Positions 55,673 to 64,000 of a stretch of DNA of 64,000 nucleotides are shown in pieces. Position 1 is the stretch's first letter, and every line of letters begins with the position of its first letter. The translations under genes were made by a program, and so were the position numbers. The stretch is from Haemonchus contortus (taxonomy: Eukaryota > Nematoda > Chromadorea > Rhabditida > Trichostrongylidae): NCBI GenBank assembly GCA_000469685.2, contig LS997564.1:25788459-25852458 (forward strand), given 5' to 3'. Below the pieces are notes generated by a model. The model saw nothing but the letters and a program-made list of their open reading frames with translations. It was not told where the DNA came from and made no database searches.

Positions 55673-58600
55673 ATGACCTACTTTACTAGCTGGGAAGAAT
55701 TCGCGAAAGCAGTGGAGAAGCTACATTCCGTGAATGCAGAGAAATGCAGGTGAGTACGTTTTTTTTTGCTCAATCTTTAATCAAACTCGGTGTTGCTTAT
55801 GTTTTATGTTTCTTCTGTTAAACCAAAGACTTTGCGTTTGCCTAGCACTGTCAAGGCATAATCAAAGTCGCGAGTAATACAAGCTGCATGTGAAGCTATG
55901 GGGTCATGTTGTGCACTTATTTTTCTCCAATCTTTTTTGTTCTGTCTGGTCTTCTGCTTCTAAATCTCTACGGCCTAACTTTGACAAAGCAGAGGAAGGT
56001 TATCTCTGCGTCTGGGAATACTTCGAAGTTCATTTTGGCGTGCCTATTCTCTAAAGACATGAAAATCGCTTATGATTCTAACCAAGCTCACCAACGATAT
56101 CTGACCGGAGCTTGAGGCTCGACTGCGTCACGCTTTTGTCAGATTGGGTTCTTGCGACAATCACGTTTTCCTACACCTGGGTTGATAAATCAGGTCCGCT
56201 TGAGGAACGGAAGTTTGGGTCTGGATCTCGGTCGCCTTAATCTCACAAATCAAAATTCACATCAGGTCCGCGTTCAATATCCTAGTTTTGATCGGCTATT
56301 AAAAGCATGAGGCTCTAAAAAGAGCTGAAACGCCTAATTTGCGATCGTTTGATCCCCAAATTCCTTACATTTTTTGTTTCTACTGCTTTTTTACGTTTAG
56401 CGCCTTTGCTGCGGAGTTGCTTTGAGATAGACCTTTATCGGATTTATGAGTTTCCGCTCGAACCTCGCCTCCTGCGGGCAGAGTCTGGTCCTGCCACCCA
56501 CCATAAGTGTTCCCATACTGTCGCCTGTACTCCCACCAAGTTTGAACTTTCTAGGTCCATGAGACAGAATTATGAATTTTCACCCAGCCCCCGCCCCTTG
56601 TGGGCGGAGTGCGGTTTGCTACCCACCATAGGTGTTCCCATCCTGTCGCCTGTACTCCTACCAAGTTTGAACTTTCTAGGTCCATGGGGACATGAGTTAT
56701 GAATTTTCGCTCAAACCCCGCCCCTTGTGGACGGAGTCTGGTTCTGCCGCCCACCATAAGTTTTGCCTCCATGACGCCTGTACTTCTACCAAATTTGAAC
56801 TCTCTAGGTCCATGGGAACTGGAATTATGGATTTTCGTATATAAGTGTAAGAAGGGATGTCAGCTTCGAGGCAAGCTCCGCCCATTGTGGGCGGGCCTCC
56901 GCTGACGTCATTTATGCTGGAGATACCTTCTACAATACCTCTCCTATATCAACTTGTTCCTGCTCTGTTGGCTTTCTCCGAACCGAGTTATAAATGTTTT
57001 CCTATAAAGCATTGCATTTCTGGAGAACGCCCCGCCCATCGGGGGTGGGTCTCCCCAGTTCGATCTAACTTACCAATGCACACCTCTAGCCACCTTTAAA
57101 CTCCAGTTTTGGAGCCGTCTTGTCACTGAATTTGAAATCATGGTCCTCAGTAAAGCTCATCTCGGGGCACGCCACGCCCACTGTGGGCGGGGCTCCGCCA
57201 AGCTGATGTGTGTTTCATACTTCTCGAGACCTGGCCCACCCATCCCACACTTGACCCGGTCTCTCCAGGCAGATCTAAAGGAGCTAAGGAATTTCGTGAC
57301 AGACATACAGACAGACGGACAGACAGACAGACAGACAGACTAAGCGCTTTATAGTAAGAAGACCAGTGTCGAAGTACTGTCATTACAGTACAGTAGAGAT
57401 CACAATTTGAATCATCCACCTCACTTCATATTACTCACTTCACTCCGCAGTGCTCACTTTACTCCATTAGCCTACCCACAAAGTGACTGCTTTTATATAA
57501 GAAGAATAAGTTTTCCATATCACTACCTTTATCATAATCACAAAGTAACCCGGACGGACAGACAGACAAACCGACATACCGACATACCGACATACAGACA
57601 AACAGACATACCGACAAACCGACAAACCAAGTTACTGCTTTATATATAAGAAGGATAAGAAGGATAACAAGCATATCATATTTCTGAATGTTGAGAAAGC
57701 ATTTCAATAAAAGCGAGTATGTCTCAAAGCGCTAAATCGCGATAGCCACCCTAAAACTAGCCTACCATGTCATCATACCTTTTTGTTTCAATGTATTCAT
57801 TCATCTTTGAACTCATCAGAGAAGAAGGGTCCCAAGGTGTTACGTTGGGGTGGCTGCAGCGAGGTAACCTGGTATGAGCAAATGCGTAGCCCCGCGTGAT
57901 CTGGTCCCCAAATACATACCAGTCGCCTTCGCAACTCCGCATTTCACAAGTTACTGTTCCTCTTTCTCGGGTTGACCTATTGGAGTGGGTATATTTCATG
58001 TTGGGAAACAACAGAGTTTAATTTTGATTTCTATTCATTTCAATTTTCTTCATAATAATAGACAAGCGACAAAACGGTCCAAAAATGGAAAATCAAGTCG
58101 CCAAAGATAAAATAGTAGAATTATTGGGATGAACGGATAAAGGATGAAGTCTTCGAGTGGTAATCAGTTCCGTCCGAGGGATGCGCATCAACAGCCGACT
58201 TTCTTGAGTAGTGGCGTATGCAATGTGTATGTGGCCCATACAACGACTTGCGGTAGCCAGTCGATGTATAAGTCACTGCTTTTATCCTCCCAGACGAGTC
58301 TGGCGCCAATTACCGTCCCCAGAGGGATGGAAGGCTTGGTTGGCCTAGGCGGATTTCGATCCGGGATTCGAACAAATGACCATGCGTGTGTGATAATGAC
58401 AATGGTATAACTATTGGGAACCATGAGTAAATAGATACGTCTACCGTCTCCGCACCCAGCGAGCACTTGCGCACTCGACGGTCGGGCTGCTGGCAATCTG
58501 ATCGGGTTTAATTAAACACCGCAAACATTTCGAGACAATTTTGATTCTCGTCTCCAAATTTTTCACTCGAAACATTTGCTTTTTGGGTATGGGCCATTAT

Positions 58601-61380
58601 CCATATTCTTTTCAATGATTCAACGACAAAAATAAGGTTCGAATAGATGGGCTGGCAATTTTCCTTCTGTCTGGTGAGCAGACATTGTGCTGTGCCATGA
58701 TTCTACACTTTGCGTCATGTATGTATGTAGTAGAGTGGGTGATTTATAGAAGAGGGGGGCTAGTGATCCTCTTACATCTGCTTGTCTATTTATGTTTCTT
58801 TTAGCTTCATGAGCGACTTACTTATTTGAGTCTATCAAGCTATGTTTTTCCGTTATCTCAGTTGCCTAAACAACAATTAACTTTCGGTATTGTGACACCA
58901 TTCCTTTTTGCTGTGCCGTCATTACATCAGTAAGAGATCGCTGTCAACAGTTGAGATGAGACTATCTTTTGCTTTCTCTTTTCACTATTAATAATCGACA
59001 ATCTCAATATCAGCGAGTTTTTCAAATTGTCAAAATCTCGATCGGTACTATCGCCATCCGGCTTCCCTATTCTTTTCAAAGTGGTAAGAACGGATGTGTC
59101 TTCGTGGAGCATTAAGTTATTTCTTGATTGTTTCTACCTATAGTAGTTAACATTCAGGTTGCAAAGGTAGTGTGATAGTTGCAAATCAGCTTAATGATTA
59201 ACTCGTTCCTCATGTAAACGCAGTGTGAGTTTGGGTAGTTTAACATTCAGTGGAAGCAAAGCGCGATCATCTTCATTTTTTTTGTTAGGTAGAAGTTATT
59301 TATTGTAAGTCAGTATTATCTTTAAAATGTCGTTATCTTAAATGAATTTCCACCCACAGATTTTGAGGAAAACGAGATCAGCTGAAAAGTTTTGAATACT
59401 TTCAAATGTCCACTAAACCAGTGAATGGTCAATGAGGTCGTGCTGGGAAAAGCTCAAACTTAGAGTGAAGCAGTTGCCGAGGTCGGTAGGTTCTAATGGA
59501 CGGTCTGTAACTTTTCAGAAGCCGTGCGATACTTTCATTGAGCTTCAGAGCTACTCTTCAGAGAACTACTGCTTTACAGATTGGTTAATCCCAAGTTTTC
59601 ATACATCTCTTACGCCTTGAACCCGTAATCTCTTGACCATCTATCGTCTGCTTTGTCTCTCCTCAAGGATTTGGGTAGTTTAGGATTGTTCAATTGTTAA
59701 TCTTTTTTCAAAGAACTCTTTATTAGAAGGCATTATCTTTTCTGGAAATGCTGTGAAGCCTCCAGTGGTTGGTTATGATGTAGAATAATGTCGGAACTGT
59801 ATAATGGGTGTATGTAGGGCCCGAGCGCAGAAATAGTCATCCGATTTCCGTACTTGAAAGCCATGGCTGCACCGTTGGAAAACGGTGTACTCGGCGATAT
59901 TTCCACAAGTCCCTCACCAATTCACTTGATCATCCCTCACCGTACACTGAAGTTCCTCAGAGGATGCTGTGTGGGTACCGTGAGAAGGTTTCGGAAGCGA
60001 AAGAACCACTTGACCGGAAGGACTTGATGATTTGACTAGTGGGAATGTCTAGCACCTGTTCCTATTCAGGGGTTGTTATTATGTACGCATGTTTATCCAA
60101 CTTCGAGAGGAATCTCTCGTTGTTCATTCTAAGGGTTTAAAAAAGGATAAAGGATAAAGTTTTCGGCGTTAATCAATCCCGTCTGAGGGATGCGCCCCCG
60201 CACTCGACTTCCATTCAGAATCGTAGTGGCGTAATGAGTGCGTATGTGGCCTATACAATGACTTGCGGTGGCCAGCCGATGTACAAGTCAGTGCTTTTAT
60301 CCTCCCAGACGAGTCTGGTACCAATTCACCGACCCCGGAGGGATGGAAGGCTTGGTTGGCCTAGGCGGGCAACGATCCGAGATTCGAACCCCTGACCGTG
60401 CGTGTGATATAGTGCGCCACTTGCCTCTACACCACCTCCGCCCATTCTAAGGGTAAATCAGGTGAAATTTCGGGAGCGATAACTATTCGCAGAGTATAGA
60501 CCCTCAAGGGTGGTCCTGCTAACTGTAGTATTCTCTCGAACTTGCTGTGGCGCTGGGACAATCCGTTGCAATCCGTCATTCTGAAGTGTCATTCACTAGT
60601 GAATCATTCCTTGCCGATATCATTCACCGTCCAATAAAGGGCAGTGTCAGTAGGGGAGGAAGGTGGGGAGTGAAAAGGAAAATTATCCTCGAAAAATGAA
60701 AATAAACCTACCGGGGACGACCCAGTAGATGTAAAGGTATCAGGTGAAATTCCAGGAGCGGTACTTATTCGCAAAGTAAAGACCCTTGAGAGTGGGGGAA
60801 AGAGAAGGAAAATTACTCTCGAAAAATGAAAATAAACCTACTGAGGACGACCTGATAGATGGTGAAATCATTGCAGTTTTGTGGGTGTTTCTTCTATTGC
60901 AGATCGATTTATCCTCAATATTATATGCCATTTGTGTGATTAGTAATGTTGTTGTGTTGGGAACGTTGACTCCAAAATACGTCACTTTGGTAGTTTGTGG
61001 TGTAATCGGCATAAAACCTCTGCCCTGCAAGTATAGCACTCGTAGCGCAGGCAGTTGGTGCTTTTTCTTTGCATTTCTGAAGTGTTCGTTGAGACAGCCA
61101 ATGACGCGGTGTTACACAGAAGTCGTATAGGAACGGAAGGCTCTTAACAATTTTTTTTCTGGTCTTTCATACATATTGGATTTGATGTTGAGCGTATGTG
61201 GGATGATTACAATGTTCCAGATTCGTGACGAAGTATAACCACCGAGACGGCAAGTTGACTATGAAAATGACGGACGATGTGGTTTGTGTACAATTCAGCA
61301 CGAATCAACTGCAAGATGTGAAAAGATTGGAGAAATTGTCGGCATCGCTGATGAGATCGATGGTCTCTTCCCACAGCTAG
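55673..61380 (+). CDS. srp-9: signal recognition particle 9 kDa subunit
   Basis: SRP9 pairs with SRP14 on the Alu domain of SRP RNA in the cytosol and slows elongation while the ribosome is brought to the ER. Exon 1 (55673-55749) encodes TYFTSWEEFAKAVEKLH; exon 2 (61221-61380) encodes FVTKYNHRDGKLTMKMTDDV, then CVQFSTNQLQDVKRLEKL and the stop. The split arginine codon (AG/A) and GT/AG borders give a 78-residue protein, close to the usual size of about 80-90. The K(Y)xHRDGKL and QDVKxLEKL motifs identify the family. The single intron is 5.5 kb and full of repeats, very long for so small a gene. Confidence 0.93.
56440..57205. repeat. tandem array with GC-rich palindromic cores, period about 125 bp
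   Basis: Three consecutive units starting near 56463, 56588 and 56716 share CCCGCCCCTTGTGGGCGGAG-type cores, ACCCACCATAAGTGTTCCCA, CGCCTGTACTCC and TTTGAACTTTCTAGGTCCAT. Diverged palindromic cores recur near 56878, 57031 and 57172 (for example CCACGCCCACTGTGGGCGGG). Each core can fold on itself. It lies in the SRP9 intron and runs into the GACA-tract repeat at 57210. Confidence 0.8.
57210..57355 (+). repeat. interspersed GACA-tract repeat, copy 3
   Basis: CACTTGACCCGGTCTCTCC, then GGAATTTCGTGACAGACATA, a run of about eight GACA-type units, then GCGCTTTATAGTAAGAAG. These blocks occur in the same order in copies 1 and 2. With the palindromic array to its left it probably forms one element. Confidence 0.65.
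57490..57665 (+). repeat. second GACA-type tract with the same TA-rich end
   Basis: AAGTGACTGCTTTTATATAA occurs at 57480-57505; a new tract of CGGACGGACAGACAGAC and CCGACATA units (57550-57630) then ends in ACTGCTTTATATATAAGAAG. This looks like a nested or duplicated 3' end of the element ending at 57355. Confidence 0.6.
57757..58011 (-). other. open frame of unknown meaning in the SRP9 intron
   Basis: An 84-codon minus-strand frame with spaced cysteines (TCEMRSCEGDWY, LPRCSHPNV). I recognise no family and no clear flanking splice structure. It could be an exon of a nested gene or chance; I do not call a gene. Confidence 0.2.
58130..58410 (-). mobile_element. SINE, full length
   Basis: Plus shows the complementary tail GGATAAAGGATGAAGTC, then GTCCGAGGGATGCGC, ACAACGACTTGCGGTAGCCA, CTCCCAGACGAGTCTGG and a B box complement GGGATTCGAAC. 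It lies in the SRP9 intron, antisense to the gene. Confidence 0.85.
58420..60120. other. SRP9 intron stretch without recognised content
   Basis: AT-rich sequence between two SINEs. Short open frames (58927-59112 minus, 59808-60035 plus) show no domain. Confidence 0.5.
60137..60442 (-). mobile_element. SINE, full length, with perfect 12-bp target-site duplication
   Basis: CATTCTAAGGGT occurs at 60125-60136 and again at 60443-60454, immediately outside the element. On minus the element reads GGCGGAGGTGGTGTAGAGGC (head), B box GGTTCGAATCTC, and ends in repeated TTTATCC units followed by T residues. The target duplication and the 3' tail show insertion by target-primed reverse transcription. Confidence 0.95.
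60455..60862 (+). repeat. local interrupted duplication beside the SINE
   Basis: AATCAGGTGAAATTTCGGGA...ACTATTCGC at 60462-60515 recurs diverged at 60738-60795, and GAAAAATGAAAATAAACCTA with its flanks occurs at 60693 and again at 60824. Two different sub-blocks are therefore each present twice in the SRP9 intron. Confidence 0.65.
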
Positions 61381-61716
61381 TCGTCATCGTCGCGTTGGTC
61401 CTTCAAACTCACCATCGCTCTTCGGTTTTATAGCTCTTTGTGCATGTACTTCACAGGGAATTCAATGATTTGTACAAAAGTTGGGATGTTTTGTGTGATC
61501 GGGCTTTTCAGTTTTCAAATCTTCGATCTGTTGGCAGTTCTTTACCCTTTGTCTTGCTGTGTAGGAAAACGAGAAGCCCTGTCATGCTCTTGGGTGTGAC
61601 GGCGGTTTTCAGCTTTGAGCAATGAACAGTTTTATTGATATTTAAGCCTAATGACGCCAGGTTGGAGATTAATTGTTTGTGGTGTTTCTATTTTGGTGAT
61701 ATGTCAATGAAACTTT

Positions 61717-61722
61717 AATAAA
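61717..61722 (+). terminator. possible poly(A) signal of SRP9
   Basis: AATAAA in ACTTTAATAAATTAG, 337 nt beyond the SRP9 stop. An earlier variant signal could be used instead. Confidence 0.35.
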
Positions 61723-61949
61723 TTAGTTTTGTATCGATGGCTGGGACTGTCAGAAACTTTTTTTTGGGAGTTTTACTTCAGAGTTGGGAGAGAACAAGTC
61801 AAAATGCCGTGATCTTCATCGATATTATTTGTAATGTGTAATTTCACTGAATGAAGTAGAAGTATAAAGGGTGGGAATCAGGAGAAAGGTTTCATTTTAC
61901 TCATTTTACTCGTATAAATACGGGCTAAGAATGGCTGACGAAGTTTTTG

Positions 61950-62215
61950 GCCAGGGTGCGCCACTACGTTTGACTTCAACTCGGAATCGTAGTGGCCTTT
62001 GAATGCGCATATGGCCTATGCAGTAGTTTGCTGTGGTCAGTAGATATACAAGTCAGTGCTTTTATCCTCCCAGACAAGTTTGGTACCAATCAATTGACAG
62101 GAAGGTGTTCAAGTCCTGGTTGGCCTAGGCGAATATCGGTCCGGGGCTTGGATCCGTGGCCATGGGTGTGTCATAATGCGCCATTTGCCCCTACGCCACT
62201 ACCCCGTCACTTTTA
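61950..62215 (-). mobile_element. SINE, diverged copy without 3' tail
   Basis: Plus reads CGGAATCGTAGTGGC, GCGCATATGGCCTATGCAGT, CAAGTCAGTGCTTTTATCCT, CCCAGACAAGTTTGGTACCA and a diverged head ending CACTACCCCGTC: the reverse complement of the family. The tail end at the left is worn. Confidence 0.8.
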
Positions 62216-62974
62216 ATCGTGTATATGGATATTCTAATTAGTGTAAGTCTGATGAGTATGTTTCCCTTGGCCTTTAATACCAAGGAATCTGGCTGTAGTA
62301 ACAACGTGGTGTGCCCCATTAGACGAAGTGGCAATGTATACCCGTCCAGTTGATCCCCTAACAGAGCCCTATTTATGTGCGCCTTTGAGAAGGGCCTCTA
62401 CATTGGTGAGTTTCCTCAGGTGGCGCTGTGAATTTGACCATCATTAGGGCTCACTTCAAAGGGAAAAATATATTATACGATTTTAAAGGTTGTGCAAAAT
62501 AAGGCATAAGTAGTCGAACGTAATCGGAAATTCAAGAGCAATTCGAAATCGGAATGCAAGAAGGACTGGAAGAAGAATCAGACCGGCCCAAGGGTCCAAG
62601 GCACAGTTCTTTCACCTATAATTCATGGGACCATGGGGTAAACCTCGATTGAGGCCTTAAAGGGTCGGGGCTCAGTCGCAGCGAGTTTTTTTGGATAGAT
62701 ACCCCTCATTATTCATGCCCTAAAAACTTAAAACTAAAATGATAGGCGAATTTTTTGGAAACTTAATTTTCGCTCTCCTTCGACGATGTACCTCTTGGAT
62801 TCGCCCACGCTAAGTAAGCTAACCCTATTTCCGGTCGACTAGTCTTGGGTTGAAAAAACTCATCTGAGCAGCAGACAACTGCCCCAGTAGTTGTACAGGC
62901 AATTTTCTGAAGCTGTGATTTTTTGTGGCCTGATAGGATACCACAATTCCTGAAACTCTTATGCTAGAAGTACG

Positions 62975-63235
62975 AAGGTGGTGTAGTGGCAAGTGGCGCA
63001 CACACTGTCACCCACATGGCTCGGGGATTGTGTCCCACTTCAGACCGACCAAACTCTCCATTTCTCCGAGCTCCGTTGATTGATAACAGACTGGTTTGAT
63101 GGTGAGAAGATAGAAACACTGACTTGTAGATCGGCTGGCCAACGTAAGTCATCTCAGAGGAGGTATAGGCATTCAAATCGCCACAACGACTTGAGAGGAA
63201 GCTGAATGCGCGGCGCACTCTATAAATGGAGCCGC
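62975..63235 (+). mobile_element. SINE, diverged copy
   Basis: The head AAGGTGGTGTAGTGGCAAGT is well kept (A box), but the B box has decayed (GGGATTGTGTCC). The body follows with CACTGACTTGTAGATCGGCT and CCACAACGACTTGAGAGGAA; there is no TTTATCC tail. Confidence 0.75.
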
Positions 63236-63310
63236 TTAAGTTTAGAAGTCTTTCATAAACTTTGATTTTCTGGGTAGTTGCTGACGATCGTAGAGGAGAA
63301 GCTCACTTAC

Positions 63311-63836
63311 ATATGTCTGTGCTCTACGTGGAATTCGAATGCTTGGTGCATTCTGTTCCATAAACGGTACTGGTAATGAACGGTGACCACATTACCCACT
63401 GCGTTAAGGGATTAAAAGTGATTCCTGGGGATCAGTAACGTCTCTAAGGAATCCCGAGTGTTATTTTCTCTGATAGGAAGGTTCAATTGAGGATTTCCTG
63501 GTGAAGCAAAATCCGGAAGATGGTTGCGCTCAGAACAAAAAACCTGTAGAGTTGCAAAGGAGTTCGCAATCGAACGGACTACGCCCTGCAGACAAAAAAA
63601 GCCCCTCTCGAATCCCTTTCTTTTGTGTATCTCTTTTGTGACACTCCCGTACTGTGCAGATGCATATGTATGATGTACTTACTTCTCTGATATCCGGGTG
63701 AGATGCTAGTCTACCCGAAACTGAGCAAATATTCCAACATTTCAAGTACTGGTAAAGCATCAGGGGGTAGAGTTGCGCACGCTCCTTGGGCGTGAGCCGC
63801 CGCAACTCTCTCGTGATCTATTTGATCCAGTTTCAT
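63311..63836 (-). CDS. fragment of an unidentified gene at the right edge
   Basis: On minus an exon reading RRLTPKERAQLYPLMLYQYL and CSVSGRLASHPDIRE ends at a strong donor GTAAGTAC (63683). The segment 63369-63311, behind ATTACCAG and ending at GTAAGTGAGC, continues in phase as YRLWNRMHQAFEFHVEHRHM. Further exons should lie to the left. An ATG at 63836 behind TCTCTCTTCAG opens a different frame that stops near 63716, so the true start is unresolved. I do not recognise the family. Confidence 0.4.
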
Positions 63837-64000
63837 AGGTCTGAAGAGAGAGTATTTCGTAGTGTACGGTGAACTAAGCGTTGCGGTGTGGGGTGTGAAC
63901 GAGGGGACGGGAGGAGTTCGCAGCAGCAGTGACGGCGATTGTCGAGATAGTGCAACAGGGTAGGGAGGACACAGCGTAGTCGAAAATGTTGACGGAGGAT

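Larger units (their letters stand above)
61381..63300. other. region downstream of SRP9, two SINEs
   Basis: It contains the SRP9 3' flank, SINEs at 61950-62215 and 62975-63235, and otherwise no recognisable gene. The open frame at 61440-61625 has no domain. Confidence 0.5.

Noticed and set aside
57300..57345. CRISPR-like direct repeats
   Set aside because: These are short GACA-type simple repeats without spacers, in a nematode genome.
57757..58011. Nested cysteine-containing gene in the SRP9 intron
   Set aside because: A single open frame without clear splice partners or a recognised domain; listed only as an uncertain frame.

Overview
The window is nuclear DNA of a nematode. Genes are split into many exons with TTTCAG-type splice acceptors, several start codons sit directly behind such an acceptor (the pattern expected for spliced-leader trans-splicing), and the proteins are closest to Caenorhabditis-type orthologues. 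The intron lengths and dispersed repeats suggest a clade V (strongylid or hookworm-like) worm; that placement is inference, since no search was possible.

Layout. 1-2020 (+): 3' half of a type-B carboxylesterase/cholinesterase-like gene with a C-terminal membrane anchor. About 3.2-17.6 kb (-): REV3, the catalytic subunit of DNA polymerase zeta. About 19.6-42.5 kb (-): POLQ (DNA polymerase theta), with helicase exons at the right and polymerase exons at the left. 33.5-38.6 kb (+): a complete eight-exon ceh-10/Chx10-Vsx homeobox gene lying inside one POLQ intron. 44.0-44.35 kb (-): a small unknown gene 260 bp downstream of 44.6-54.6 kb (-), a KIF4/KLP-19-type chromokinesin. 55.67-61.38 kb (+): SRP9, a 78-residue protein whose two exons are separated by a 5.5 kb intron. 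63.3-63.8 kb (-): fragments of an unidentified gene at the right edge.

Function. REV3 (translesion synthesis) and POLQ (theta-mediated end joining) are neighbours on the same strand, followed upstream by a mitotic kinesin, so much of the minus strand serves genome maintenance. CEH-10 is a neuronal homeodomain regulator, SRP9 is part of the signal recognition particle, and the esterase is a membrane-tethered hydrolase.

Repeats. The introns and spacers carry one dispersed tRNA-derived SINE family (about 300 bp, pol III A and B boxes, TTTATCC tail; at least fourteen copies or fragments on both strands, one with a perfect 12-bp target-site duplication). They also carry a short inverted-repeat DNA element family with 3-bp target duplications, a composite foldback repeat, and a second interspersed family built of GC-rich palindromes, a GACA tract and a short TA-rich end. 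No rRNA, stand-alone tRNA gene, CRISPR array or bacterial operon was seen. Exon borders given to the base were read by eye from splice signals and frame; other borders are approximate.
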